64,000 nucleotides of DNA from Stenotrophomonas sepilia (lineage in GTDB: Bacteria; Pseudomonadota; Gammaproteobacteria; Xanthomonadales; Xanthomonadaceae), in contig NZ_LXXZ01000063.1 of the NCBI RefSeq assembly GCF_003244875.1, positions 1 through 64,000 on the forward strand. Reading direction: 5' to 3'. The notes below the pieces were generated by a model. It was not told the DNA's origin and made no database searches. It worked only from the letters and a program-made list of their open reading frames with translations. Shown piece after piece: positions 9,047 through 17,832 of this stretch. Numbering within the stretch: position 1 is the stretch's first letter; the number at the start of each line of letters is the position of its first letter. Position numbers and translations under genes: made by a program.

Positions 9047-10686
9047 ACGCAACCGCGTCGCAACCCCCCGTACAGGCCGCAGGGGCCTGGTCCCCGCTGA
9101 AGATCCAGATGTTCCGTTCGATCTGGCTGGCGATCCTGGCCAGCAACATCGGCACCTGGGTCAATGATGTGGCCGCCGCCTGGGTGATGGCCGAGCGCAC
9201 CGGTTCGCCGTTGATGGTGGCCCTGGTGCAGTCGGCCACCACAGTGCCGATCGTGCTGCTGGCGCTCGCTGCCGGCACCCTGGCCGACATTGTCGATCGT
9301 CGGAAGTACCTGTTGGCGACCCAGGGCTGGATGCTGCTGGTGGCCGCAGCGATGGCTGCGTTGACCGCGATGGACCTGCTGACCCCGCAGTTGCTGGTGC
9401 TGCTGACCTTCTGCATGGGCTGCGGTGCGGCGATGGCAATGCCCGCGCAGGCCGCCATCGTCTCCGAACTGGTGCCGCAGCCGATGCTGGCCTCGGCGGT
9501 GGCGCTGAACTCGATCGGCATCAATATCGCCCGTTCGATCGGCCCGGCCATCGGCGGCGTGATCGTCGCCCAGCTGGGTGCGGTCTGGGCGTTCGGCTTC
9601 AATGCCATCACCTTCGCCGCAATGCTGTTCGTGGTGTGGGGCTGGAAGCGCGACCCAAAGCAGTCGAGCTTGCCGCCGGAAGGCTTCGGTGCCGGATTGA
9701 AAGCGGGCCTGCGCTACGCCAGCCGTGCCGGACGGCTGCAGGCGGTGCTGATCAAGTCGGTCGGCTTCTTCTTCTTCGCCGCGGCAATGAACGCGCTGTT
9801 GCCGGTGGTGGTGCGTGGGCAGATGCAGGGTGGGGCGGGGCAGTACGGCATGCTGCTGGGCTGCATCGGCATCGGTGCAGTGGGCGGTGCGTTGCTGCTG
9901 CCGAAGCTGCGCGCACAGCTGGATCGCGACCTGCTGGTACTGCTGGCGACGTTGTCGCTGGCCCTGAGCCTGGTCGGGCTGGCGCTGACCCGCAGCTGGT
10001 ACGTGCTTCCGGCGGTGATGCTGGTCAATGGTTTTGCGTGGATCACCGTGCTGTCGTCGCTGCAGATCGCTGCGCAGACTGCGGTTCCGGCATGGGTACG
10101 TGCGCGTGCGCTGGCGCTGTACATCATGGTGTTCTCTGCCGGCATGGCCGCCGGCGGCCTGAGCTGGGGCGCGCTCGCTCAGCGCACCTCGCCCGAACTG
10201 GCGTTGCTGGTGGCAGCGGCCGGTGCGGTGATCGGCGGATTGCTGGTGTGGCGCGTGCGCATCGCCGGCACCGAGGACCTGAACCTGCGCCCGGCCGGGC
10301 ACTGGCCGGCACCCGAGCTGTCGGTGCCGGTGTCGAACGATCGAGGCCCGGTGCTGGTCACCATCGAGTATCGCATCGATGATGCTGATCGTGCCGCGTT
10401 CCAGGCGCAGATGCGCGCGATGGGATCCATCCGTCGTCGCGACGGTGCGGTGGTCTGGGGCGTAGTCGAAGACGTGGCAACACCGGGAATCCACCTTGAG
10501 TATTTCGTGACCCCGTCCTGGCTGGAGCACCTTCGCCAGCACGAGCGCATCACCGCCGACGACAAGGCGATCCAGGAAGAACTACGCGGATTGCATCGGG
10601 GAGAGCGCGCGCCGGTGGTGCGCCACTTCGTGGGTGGCCATGATCCGCTGCCCGCCTCCGTGCCACATCACCATGCCGACATCTGA
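9040..10686 (+). CDS. MFS transporter, MFS_3/EntS-like with soluble C-terminal domain
   Basis: Major facilitator of 548 residues from the ATG at 9040 (TTGGAG just upstream; another in-frame ATG is at 9034). About twelve membrane helices lie in the first 410 residues, with the loop motif GTLADIVDRRKYL between helices 2 and 3. A soluble C-terminal domain (about 430-548) contains LVTIEYRIDDADRAAFQAQM and ends with a His-rich tail (VPHHHADI). This matches the long MFS_3 class that includes enterobactin exporters. It is the last gene of the coupled run and overlaps the porin stop. Confidence 0.88.
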   Translation: MVNATASQPPVQAAGAWSPLKIQMFRSIWLAILASNIGTWVNDVAAAWVMAERTGSPLMVALVQSATTVPIVLLALAAGTLADIVDRRKYLLATQGWMLLVAAAMAALTAMDLLTPQLLVLLTFCMGCGAAMAMPAQAAIVSELVPQPMLASAVALNSIGINIARSIGPAIGGVIVAQLGAVWAFGFNAITFAAMLFVVWGWKRDPKQSSLPPEGFGAGLKAGLRYASRAGRLQAVLIKSVGFFFFAAAMNALLPVVVRGQMQGGAGQYGMLLGCIGIGAVGGALLLPKLRAQLDRDLLVLLATLSLALSLVGLALTRSWYVLPAVMLVNGFAWITVLSSLQIAAQTAVPAWVRARALALYIMVFSAGMAAGGLSWGALAQRTSPELALLVAAAGAVIGGLLVWRVRIAGTEDLNLRPAGHWPAPELSVPVSNDRGPVLVTIEYRIDDADRAAFQAQMRAMGSIRRRDGAVVWGVVEDVATPGIHLEYFVTPSWLEHLRQHERITADDKAIQEELRGLHRGERAPVVRHFVGGHDPLPASVPHHHADI

Positions 10687-10697
10687 GCCGTCGCGGC

Positions 10698-11040
10698 TAG
10701 AGCCGGCCGCTCGCCGGCTGCGCAGGATCGCGATGGATTGATCGGGGTGCCGGCCAGTGGCCGGCACTACCGAAGGGGCGGCGGTTGACCTGCCAGTGGT
10801 AGAACCGGCCGCTGGCCGGCTGTGCAGGATCGCGAAGGATTGATCGGGGTGCCGGCCAGCGGCCGGCACTACCGAAGCGGAGGCGGTTGACCTGCCAGCG
10901 GTAGAGCCGGCCGCTGGCCGGCTGCGCAGGATCGCGACGGGTTGATCGGGTTGCCGGCCAGCGGTAGAGCCGGCCGCTGGCCGGCTGCGCAGGATCGCGA
11001 TGGATTGATCGGGGTGCCGGCCAGTGGCCGGCACTACCGA
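10698..11040. repeat. Cluster of four tandem GTAG-type repeats
   Basis: The 391-bp gap between the MFS gene and the convergent hydrolase consists mostly of four units, each starting TAGAGCCGGCCGC and running through GCAGGATCGCGA to GCCGGCCAGNGGCCGGCACTACCGAAG. Unit starts are at 10698, 10800, 10902 and 10965: spacings of 102, 102 and 63 bp. The third unit lacks 39 bp between two copies of CCAGCGG, the expected trace of slippage or recombination. Open frames across it simply translate the repeat. Confidence 0.85.
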
Positions 11041-11043
11041 AGT

Positions 11044-11069
11044 GGCGGCGGCACCGTTGCGGCGCCGCC
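11044..11069 (-). terminator. Hairpin downstream of alpha/beta hydrolase
   Basis: GGCGGCG (11044-11050) pairs with CGCCGCC (11063-11069) across a 12-base loop, 8 bp past the minus-strand stop codon. There is no T-run. It is probably an RNA 3' end or Rho-assisted terminator. Confidence 0.35.
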
Positions 11070-11077
11070 GCGATACC

Positions 11078-11902
11078 TCACTTGCGTGCGAATGCCAGCA
11101 GGTCGGCGTTGAACTGGTCGGCGTGGGTGATGGTCAGGCCATGCGGCGCACCGGCGTACACGTTCAGTTCGGCATCCTTGATGATCTGCGAGGACAGCTT
11201 GGCCGAGGCATCGAACGGCACGATCTGGTCGTCATCGCCGTGCACGACCAGCGCCGGCACGTCGATCTTCTTCAGGTCCTCGGTGTAGTCCACTTCCGAG
11301 AATTCGTGCACGCAGTCGTACTGGCCCTTGACGCCACCGAGCATGCCCTGCAGCCAGAACGCATCGCGCATGCCCTGGGTGACGTTGTTGCCATCCCGGT
11401 TGGCGCCGAAGAACGGGGTGGTCAGGTCCTTGAAGAACTGCGAACGGTCGCCGCCGGTACCCTTGCGGATACCGTCGAAGACCTCCAGCGGGGTGCCGGC
11501 GGGGTTGCCAGCGGTCTTCAGCATCAGCGGCGGCACGGCGCCGACCAGCACCACCTTGGCCACGCGCGCGCTGCCGTGGCGGCCGATGTAATGGGCCACT
11601 TCACCGCCGCCGGTGGAATGGCCGACCAGGATCGCGTCCTTCAAGTCCAGCGCTTCGATCACCGCGGCCAGGTCATCGGCATAGGTGTCCATGTTGTTGC
11701 CGTTCCAGGTCTGGCTGGAGCGTCCGTGGCTGCGGCGATCGTGGGCGACCACGCGGAAGCCGTTCTGGCCCATGAACAGCATCTGCGGATCCCAGGCATC
11801 GGAAGACAGCGGCCAACCGTGGGCGAACACGATCGGCTGGCCGGTGCCCCAATCCTTGTAGAAGATGCGGGCGCCATCGGCGACGGTGACGAAGTTGCTC
11901 AT
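11078..11902 (-). CDS. Alpha/beta hydrolase, non-haem chloroperoxidase/arylesterase type
   Basis: A 274-residue cytosolic hydrolase. The catalytic triad is readable: S96 in the nucleophile elbow VGHSTGGG, D225 in [11 protein letters not shown] and H254 in GAPHGLT. The oxyanion segment is [11 protein letters not shown]. This combination is typical of cofactor-free haloperoxidases and arylesterases, enzymes with esterase and perhydrolase activity. Start ATG at 11902 follows AGGAACC. Monocistronic, convergent with the MFS gene across the repeat cluster. The natural substrate cannot be told from sequence. Confidence 0.92.
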   Translation of the reverse strand: MSNFVTVADGARIFYKDWGTGQPIVFAHGWPLSSDAWDPQMLFMGQNGFRVVAHDRRSHGRSSQTWNGNNMDTYADDLAAVIEALDLKDAILVGHSTGGGEVAHYIGRHGSARVAKVVLVGAVPPLMLKTAGNPAGTPLEVFDGIRKGTGGDRSQFFKDLTTPFFGANRDGNNVTQGMRDAFWLQGMLGGVKGQYDCVHEFSEVDYTEDLKKIDVPALVVHGDDDQIVPFDASAKLSSQIIKDAELNVYAGAPHGLTITHADQFNADLLAFARK

Positions 11903-12088
11903 TGCAGGTTCCTTGGCGGAAGGGAGGGAAGGCTTCGGCAGGATGCCGGTGCCTTCGGCAGTACAGCGCAGGCGCAGGCGACCGACTTGCACGGCTGTGC
12001 TGGATTGCATCGGATGTGACGCGTATCGCTCTGGCAGGACGGGAGCCGTATGCCGAGGATGAGCGCAGCCCGCCACAGGAACGCACGG

Positions 12089-12475
12089 ATGCCCGCCATG
12101 CGATGGTCGCTGATGCTGTGCCTGCTGCTGCCCATGGCAGCGCCGGCACAGACCCATGTCTACAAGTGCGTGGATGGACCGCACCCGGTCTACCAGCAGA
12201 CACCCTGCCAGGGGCGCGCCGCATGGCGCTGGGACGTGCCCGCGGAGCAGTCATTGTCCCGCGGCGCTGTGGCGCCAGCGGCCTCGACACCGAAGCCATC
12301 GCCCCGGCCACGGCGTGCGGCGCGGGCGCACGGTGCGCTGATCACGATCAGCACGGATGCGGCGGCCTGCGAGCGTGCCCGGCGTCATCGCGAGCAGGCG
12401 TTGCTCAAGCGTCGGCGCCTGGATTTCGTGCAGCGCCGGCAGCTGGATGACGCGGTCTACGGCGCCTGCCAGTGA
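12089..12475 (+). CDS. Exported DUF4124-domain small protein
   Basis: A 128-residue protein with a signal peptide ([18 protein letters not shown]), then the DUF4124 hallmark [19 protein letters not shown] with two cysteines that probably pair in the periplasm. The rest is basic and Arg-rich, with two more cysteines (AAACERARR and YGACQ). I chose the ATG at 12089 because AGGAA precedes it and the signal peptide follows at once; an upstream ATG at 12050 would add 13 residues. Role unknown. Confidence 0.75.
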   Translation: MPAMRWSLMLCLLLPMAAPAQTHVYKCVDGPHPVYQQTPCQGRAAWRWDVPAEQSLSRGAVAPAASTPKPSPRPRRAARAHGALITISTDAAACERARRHREQALLKRRRLDFVQRRQLDDAVYGACQ

Positions 12476-12505
12476 CGCGGGGACGCTGAAGTGCCGAAAA
12501 CGACA

Positions 12506-12525
12506 ACGGCGCCATAGGGCGCCGT
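12506..12525 (-). terminator. Hairpin between convergent small genes
   Basis: ACGGCGCC-ATAG-GGCGCCGT is a perfect 8-bp stem with a 4-base loop, sitting between the DUF4124 gene and the convergent DUF2968 gene. On the minus strand it is followed by TGTCGTTTTC, a weak T-rich stretch, so it most likely terminates the minus-strand gene and perhaps both. Confidence 0.5.
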
Positions 12526-12551
12526 CGCGTGGAGTACCGTGAGTGCAGCTC

Positions 12552-13256
12552 TCAGCGACCGTCGCTGGCGGCCGCCGGTGCGGGCACGCTGTCCGGCTTG
12601 GGCAGGCTCAACTCCGGGTTGCCCTGTTCGGCCTGCAGGATCTGGATGCGGCGCTGCAGGGCGTCCAGCTGGCTGTTGGTGCTCTGCACGTCGGTGCTGA
12701 GGCTCACGGCCTGCTGCTGGGCCTGCTGCAGGGCGGCGCTGACCTGAGCCGACTGCGCCTGCTGCTGTTCCATTTCCTGCTGCAGGGTACGCAGGCGTTC
12801 CTCGTTGTAGGCCACCAGGCGCTCGGTGTAGCGCTTGCCGGCTTCAAGGCGGGTGGTGTCGATGTAGACCTGGGCCAGCTGTTCGGACTGCTGCGCGAAG
12901 GTGCGATAGACGCGCTCGGCGTTGTCCACCGCATCGGTCTTGATCACCCGCCAGAAGTTCTTCTCCTGGAACAGGGCGACGTAGTAGGTCAGGGTGTTGG
13001 CATTGAACAGCAGGCTGGCGCCGTAGTTGCCGTTGTAGGTGGTGCGCAGCTCGGTCAGCTGGCGCGAGTCCATCAACTGCTTGAGTTCGTCCACGGTATT
13101 GCGCACCACCGGCGCGCTGCGCGCCGGTTCGGCTGCCGCCTCACGGTCGCCACGTGCAGCCATCGCTGCCGGTGCCACCAGCATCATGACCACGGCCAGC
13201 ACTGCCGCGCTGCGCGCGTGCCGGGCAAAGACCGCGCCCCCTGAAGTTTCTCGCAT
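12552..13256 (-). CDS. DUF2968-like exported coiled-coil protein
   Basis: A 234-residue protein. The ATG at 13256 gives MRETSGGAVFARHARSAA followed by a hydrophobic signal segment ending in AAMAA. A globular part (about 60-140) holds LKQLMDSRQLTELRTTYNGNYG and FQEKNFWRVIKTDA. A long Gln-rich coiled coil (about 145-215) follows, and the tail is Pro/Ala-rich. The globular part matches my memory of DUF2968 proteins in Xanthomonas and Burkholderia, whose function is unknown. It lies just downstream of tadG in the same direction, with a hairpin in the 99-bp gap, so it is probably not part of the tad operon. Confidence 0.75.
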   Translation of the reverse strand: MRETSGGAVFARHARSAAVLAVVMMLVAPAAMAARGDREAAAEPARSAPVVRNTVDELKQLMDSRQLTELRTTYNGNYGASLLFNANTLTYYVALFQEKNFWRVIKTDAVDNAERVYRTFAQQSEQLAQVYIDTTRLEAGKRYTERLVAYNEERLRTLQQEMEQQQAQSAQVSAALQQAQQQAVSLSTDVQSTNSQLDALQRRIQILQAEQGNPELSLPKPDSVPAPAAASDGR

Positions 13257-13327
13257 GTCTAGACCATCCACGGATGAGTGTGGGTTGATATGAAGGTGGT
13301 TCCCCGCCGGGAGTCTAGCATGGGTGT

Positions 13328-13347
13328 GGGCGCCGCCAAGGGCGCCC
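13328..13347 (-). terminator. Hairpin at the end of the tad operon
   Basis: GGGCGCC-GCCAAG-GGCGCCC forms a 7-bp stem 8 bp beyond the tadG stop on the minus strand. No T-run follows. It is the best candidate for the 3' end of the long tad transcript. Confidence 0.4.
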
Positions 13348-13355
13348 GTCACGGG

Positions 13356-15506
13356 TCAGTAGACCAGCTGTGCGGCGCTGCACTGGATCGACTGCACGTT
13401 GACGTCGGTCCGGCCCAGTTCAAGGCCCAGCACGCTGGCCAGCAGGTTGGTCAGCAGGGTGCCGACACTGTTGAGCACCGGCCGCAGTGCGGCCAGGATC
13501 GGCTTCAGCACGGTGCACAGCAGGCCGCTGCAGCTGACGCTGCCATCGGGGTTGGTGACACCCGTTCCCCCCGCACCATCGAGAAAGCCGGCCGGTGCGG
13601 TCTGGATGTACGACGCCAGATTGTTGCGCACGCAGCCGTTGTAATCGATCAGGTTGCCGAGCAGGCTGTCGCAGCGGTTGATCAGCAGGCCGCCGACCAG
13701 CGAGCCAAGCAGGCCATCGAGCAGGCCCAGGCCCTGGCCGGTCACGGTCGTCCTGTAACCGGTCCACACCGAACCGTCTTCCCAGCAGGTGGTCAGGCCC
13801 AGCAGGCAGGGCTTGGGGACGCCATTCTTCACCGTCCAGTTGCCCAGCGGGGCGAGATTGCGTGCCGGATCGCCATCGCGCAGCAGCGGGATGACCTGGT
13901 CGACGTTGTAGCGTCCGCCAGTGGGAAAGGCCGCCTGCAGGTAGCGATCGGCCAGCGCCTTGGCGGTGTCGTTGGCGTTCATGCCCTGCTTGGGCGAATT
14001 GAGCATGCCCGACAGCACCCGTAGCAGTTCGTTCACCAGGCTCGACACTGCGTCACCGATCGCGAGCGGGTTGAACCGGGTCGAGCCGGTCTCACCGGCG
14101 GCCAGGGTCAGGGTCTGCGTGCTGGTCAGGGCAGGCAGGGTAATCCTGTCGTTGATCAATGGTTGGCCCAGCAGCTTCAGCAGCTGTTCGTCCTGCAGCG
14201 TGGCGTCGCAGACATTGGCCTTGGAGAAGCGCTGTGCAGGGTCGACATTGCCGACGCAGGCGCGCAGCACCGACGAGTCCACCTGGATCGTGGCCTTGGG
14301 TGGATTGCCGCCGCACTGGATGCCGGTCAGTGTGCCCATGCCGTTGGCCACGTCGACGTGCACCGGCAGGTGCAGGCGCGTGCCAAGCAGGTTCAGCAGC
14401 GGCCCCAGCGCGAACAGGTTGTTGCTGTCCACGTCCGCCATCAGCCGCACCTGCGCGTTGTAGGCACGGCTGCCGACACCGCCGATGGCGATCGATGGCG
14501 GCTCGACCACGCCTGCCTGGATGCTGATGCCCAGCAGGTCCAGTCCCTTGACCGCCACGCCGTTGCCATCGTTGGCGATGGAGATCGCGGTGCTGATCAG
14601 GTTGAGCACGTTGATCTGTGACTCCAGTGCGCTGCCGACGGTGCCGTCGGGCGAGACAACTTCAGCAAACAGGCCACCGCCGCCGGACTGGCTGCCAAGC
14701 ACGATGTTGAGCTTGTTGATGTCCAGCTGGGTGGCAACCAGATCGGACAGGGCGCGCAGCTGCACCCCCACTGCGGAGTCACGGCCGACCACGGTGGCAG
14801 TAGCATCTACCAGCTGTGCCAGCGAAATCTTGTTGACCGACAGCAGGCGGTTGAAATCGGCCACGCTGAGGTTGGCGCTTACCGGTATGTTGAGCGCTTT
14901 CAGCAGGCCGGACGGAGTCACGTTGGCCTGCGCCAGGCCGTCATAGGACAGCACCGTGGCATTGGTGACGTCCAGGCCAACCAGGCGCAGGGTGGACAGC
15001 AGCACTGAATCGCCATTGGTCCGTAGCAGCTGCGAGCCGACCGCAAACACCGCGGTGGGTTCGGCACGGCGCGCCACGGCCTGCACGCTCACGGTGGGCA
15101 GGCCGGAAGTCTGCCCGAAGAAGGGCAGCACGCTGCGCTCGGCGATCACCTGAACGGCATTGCGGGGATTGCTGGCATCGACGCTGGTGACGAAGCGGGT
15201 GCCGGTGCCACGGCTGGCGCTCCAGTTGCCGCAGCGGATCTGCAGGGTGCCTGCGAACCCGTTCTGGGCCACCGCATTCTGCCGGGCAGCGCTGTTGTCG
15301 CTGTTGTCCGGGCTGCACAGCTCCAGTCGCTGTGCGCCGGCCAGAGCGGCAAGGTCGGCCACCTTCTGCGCATCACGCTTGGCCCAGAACAGATAGCCGA
15401 TCTCGATCAGGCCCAGCATGGCCAACAGCGCCAGCATGACCAGCATCATCGTGACCGACATGCCGCCGCGTGCGCGGCTGAAACTGAACTGGCGTGGGCG
15501 TTTCAT
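13356..15506 (-). CDS. tadG: TadG-like pilus-associated protein
   Basis: A 716-residue protein, the last gene of the tad locus. The N-terminus (MKRPRQFSFSRARGGMSVTMMLVMLALLAMLGLIE) is a pseudopilin-like basic stretch and membrane helix. WAKRDAQKVADLAALAGAQRLE follows, the usual TadG/DUF2134 signature. The long secreted remainder is rich in Val, Leu, Asn and Gly and has several cysteine pairs. It would anchor in the inner membrane with the large domain outside. Such proteins are needed for Flp fibre assembly or anchoring in tad systems. It starts 8 bp after the DUF3613 gene. Confidence 0.85.
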   Translation of the reverse strand: MKRPRQFSFSRARGGMSVTMMLVMLALLAMLGLIEIGYLFWAKRDAQKVADLAALAGAQRLELCSPDNSDNSAARQNAVAQNGFAGTLQIRCGNWSASRGTGTRFVTSVDASNPRNAVQVIAERSVLPFFGQTSGLPTVSVQAVARRAEPTAVFAVGSQLLRTNGDSVLLSTLRLVGLDVTNATVLSYDGLAQANVTPSGLLKALNIPVSANLSVADFNRLLSVNKISLAQLVDATATVVGRDSAVGVQLRALSDLVATQLDINKLNIVLGSQSGGGGLFAEVVSPDGTVGSALESQINVLNLISTAISIANDGNGVAVKGLDLLGISIQAGVVEPPSIAIGGVGSRAYNAQVRLMADVDSNNLFALGPLLNLLGTRLHLPVHVDVANGMGTLTGIQCGGNPPKATIQVDSSVLRACVGNVDPAQRFSKANVCDATLQDEQLLKLLGQPLINDRITLPALTSTQTLTLAAGETGSTRFNPLAIGDAVSSLVNELLRVLSGMLNSPKQGMNANDTAKALADRYLQAAFPTGGRYNVDQVIPLLRDGDPARNLAPLGNWTVKNGVPKPCLLGLTTCWEDGSVWTGYRTTVTGQGLGLLDGLLGSLVGGLLINRCDSLLGNLIDYNGCVRNNLASYIQTAPAGFLDGAGGTGVTNPDGSVSCSGLLCTVLKPILAALRPVLNSVGTLLTNLLASVLGLELGRTDVNVQSIQCSAAQLVY

Positions 15507-15514
15507 GGCCGACC

Positions 15515-15982
15515 TCAGCGTCCGGAGGAGGAGGCGTCCTTGGACCGGGAGACATCGGTCTCAAAGAAGTCCGGGATCTCGTGTTCAAAGCTCTTCAGGT
15601 AACGCGCATAGCTCAGCGTGGCCTGGTCACCCAGGATCGGCAGCCGCTGGCCGGCCTGCTGCCCGGAGGCCTGCAGGCGGAACAGATTGCGGGTCGCCTC
15701 GCCGCTCTGCAGGCGTGCACGCGGTGCGGCGGGCGGTGCTGGTGCGACGTCGTTTGCGACGGTTGCCGGTTGCGCGCCAGTCACCTCGGCGGATGCGGCC
15801 GGTGCGGCCAACTCCACGGTGGGGAGCGGTTCGGCCTGCATGGGCACCGTGGCCGCTGGCGACGGCGAGGGGCCACCGAGCATCTGTCCGGTCAATGGCT
15901 GTTGCTGCGCCTGCACGGCACCGGCAACAAGCAGGCAGCACAGCACGGGCAACAGGCGTCGGATCTGGCGCATCGTGGTCAT
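15515..15982 (-). CDS. DUF3613 exported protein of the tad locus
   Basis: A 155-residue protein with a signal peptide (IRRLLPVLCCLLVAGAVQA) and a low-complexity Pro/Ala linker to about residue 90. A short conserved C-terminal block follows: GEATRNLFRLQASGQQAG, then LPILGDQATLSYARYLKSF. This matches DUF3613, which I recall from Tad loci of Xanthomonadaceae. Its start overlaps the tadD stop (ATGA at 15979-15982) and tadG follows, so it is very probably a pilus accessory protein. Function undescribed to my knowledge. Confidence 0.8.
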   Translation of the reverse strand: MTTMRQIRRLLPVLCCLLVAGAVQAQQQPLTGQMLGGPSPSPAATVPMQAEPLPTVELAAPAASAEVTGAQPATVANDVAPAPPAAPRARLQSGEATRNLFRLQASGQQAGQRLPILGDQATLSYARYLKSFEHEIPDFFETDVSRSKDASSSGR

Positions 15983-16869
15983 GGTGTGCTTCCGGTCGGG
16001 TGGTCGGTGGCGCTGAAGCGTTCCAGCATCGAGGGTGGCAGGCGCTGCGGATCGCGTTGGTCGCGCGGGTCGCGGTGGGGTTCGCCCGCCAGCCGTGCGC
16101 CGCCCGATGCACGAGCGCCACTCTCGACGCTGGCCGTATGTGCAGGTGTGGCTGCGTTGGCGGCAGCAGCGGCCTGTCGTTGCTGCAGGCGCGTCCGGAT
16201 CTGCTGGGCCTGCTGCTGGATGCTTCGGCGCGTTTCCTCGTTGAGGCTGGCCTGTGCCGATAGCCGCTCCGCCGTGGCCTGGTCGCCGCGCAGTACCGCC
16301 CAGAGTGCAAGGTTGGCCGTTGCCTTGGCGTTGCCCGGTGAAAGCTCCAGGGCCTTGGCCAGCGGCTCGCGGGCCTGATCGAACCGGCCGGCACGCAGCC
16401 GTGCATAGCCCAGGTCGCCAAGGTAGTCGGTGTTCAAGGGCTGCAGCTGCGTAGCGCGCGCCAGGGCCTGTTCGCTGCCGGCATCGTCGTCGCGACGTGC
16501 GGCGATCAGGCCCAGGCCATGTGCCGCAGCGGCGGCCTGCGGCCCGCTGGACAGCTCGCGATACAGCGCGACCGCCGCGTCGGTCTGGCCGGTCTCACGC
16601 AGTGCGTCGGCCTGCAGCAGGCGCAGGGCAGGACGATCACCATAGCGCTGGCGGAAGGCCTCCACATGGGCCAGCGAGGCATACCAGGCGCCCTGCTGCT
16701 GCATGCGTTCGATCAGCTCCAGATAGGCGTTGCGGCTGTCCTGCGGATCGGGTTCCGGCGGCGCAAGGCTGGGCGCCCGCACATACTTCGGCGTGGTCGA
16801 GGCGCAGCCACTGGCCAGGGCGGCGAGGGTGACGGCAAGCAGCAGGCAGGAGGTGTGCAGGGGAGGCAT
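15979..16869 (-). CDS. tadD: TadD-like TPR lipoprotein
   Basis: A 296-residue lipoprotein: signal peptide with lipobox LASGC (acylated Cys about residue 22), then three to four tetratricopeptide repeats (about 65-200), readable in ALRLLQADALRETGQTDAAV and TDYLGDLGYARLRAGRFDQA. The C-terminus is Gln/Ala-rich and then polar. TadD is an outer-membrane lipoprotein thought to help assemble or localise the RcpA secretin pore. Start and stop overlap both neighbours by 1 and 4 bp. Confidence 0.87.
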   Translation of the reverse strand: MPPLHTSCLLLAVTLAALASGCASTTPKYVRAPSLAPPEPDPQDSRNAYLELIERMQQQGAWYASLAHVEAFRQRYGDRPALRLLQADALRETGQTDAAVALYRELSSGPQAAAAAHGLGLIAARRDDDAGSEQALARATQLQPLNTDYLGDLGYARLRAGRFDQAREPLAKALELSPGNAKATANLALWAVLRGDQATAERLSAQASLNEETRRSIQQQAQQIRTRLQQRQAAAAANAATPAHTASVESGARASGGARLAGEPHRDPRDQRDPQRLPPSMLERFSATDHPTGSTP

Positions 16870-17804
16870 CAGGGGGATCCCATCTTGGACAGGGTGGTGG
16901 CCAGCGCGACCAGCGCCGGGCCGGCAAGCACCAGCATCAGTGCCGGCAACAGGGTCAGCATCATCACCACGGTCATCTTCACCGAGAGCTTGCCGACCTT
17001 TTCCTTCAACGCGTTGCGGCGCTGTTCGCGCAGGCGGAGGCTGAACTGGCGCAACGGCTCCTGCACTGCGCCGCCGTGCGCATGCACCTGCAGGATCAAC
17101 TGCATCAGCCTGGCCAGGTCATCATCGGCGTAGACCTCGCTCAGCCGCCGCAATGACTGCGCGCGCGTGCGGCCATGGGTATAGGCCACATTGGCTTCCT
17201 GCAGTTCGCCGCCGAGTACCGGCAATGCATCGCGCAGCTTGTCGCCCAGCGTCTGCAGGCTCTGGTCCATGCTGAAGCCCACGCCCTGCAGCAGGCGCAG
17301 CAGGTCGATCAGCAGGGGCAGCTCGTTCTCGACCGCACGGCGGCGGCGCTTGACCCACGACGACAGCACGAACTTCGGCAGCAGCAGCCCGGCCGCCAGC
17401 GCACCGATCACCACCATCACCTTGGCAAGCCCGTGCGCGCTGCTGAACGCCAGCGCCAGCGCCAGCACCAACAGGGCAAGCAGCAGGCGCAGGCCGAGAT
17501 AGATCGCGGTGCCGCGGCGCGTGTTCCAGCCAGCCAGGTCCAACAGCAGCTTGTCTTCGTTGGCAAGCAGTGCGGCCTCCAGGCGGCCGCCACTGAGCGA
17601 GCGCCCGAAGCGCTCGATCCAGCCCAGTGAGTCGCGGCGCGTGGCCTCGGTGTCGCGGCCTTCTTCACGCGGCTGAAGGGCGGTTTTCAGTGTGGCTGAG
17701 GTGCGGTGCTCGCGATGGCTGCGCACCCAGCCGGCGATACCGAGCAGGGCGACGCCGGCTGCCAGCACCAGCAGCGAAAGGGCGAACCAGGCGCTGGCGC
17801 TCAT
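16869..17804 (-). CDS. tadC: TadC inner-membrane platform protein (T2SSF)
   Basis: A 311-residue member of the type II secretion F / GspF family. Helices lie near residues 5-27, 105-125, 128-148 and 280-305. The T2SSF cytoplasmic domain holds ENELPLLIDLLRLLQGVGFSM and LRRLSEVYADDDLARLMQLI. It would pair with TadB to form the inner-membrane platform driven by TadA. Its stop overlaps the tadD start by one base. Confidence 0.9.
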   Translation of the reverse strand: MSASAWFALSLLVLAAGVALLGIAGWVRSHREHRTSATLKTALQPREEGRDTEATRRDSLGWIERFGRSLSGGRLEAALLANEDKLLLDLAGWNTRRGTAIYLGLRLLLALLVLALALAFSSAHGLAKVMVVIGALAAGLLLPKFVLSSWVKRRRRAVENELPLLIDLLRLLQGVGFSMDQSLQTLGDKLRDALPVLGGELQEANVAYTHGRTRAQSLRRLSEVYADDDLARLMQLILQVHAHGGAVQEPLRQFSLRLREQRRNALKEKVGKLSVKMTVVMMLTLLPALMLVLAGPALVALATTLSKMGSP

Positions 17805-17832
17805 CGGGCACCTCCGGGGCGGCTGCGGGCGG

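Noticed and set aside
10582..11034. A 150-codon minus-strand frame with internally repeated sequence (RSRPAAGSTAGR)
   Set aside because: It translates the tandem GTAG repeats; the repetition is in the DNA family, not a protein.
10698..11040. CRISPR-like or integron-like spacing of about 102 bp
   Set aside because: Units are GTAG-type palindromes with similar, not unique, intervening sequence.
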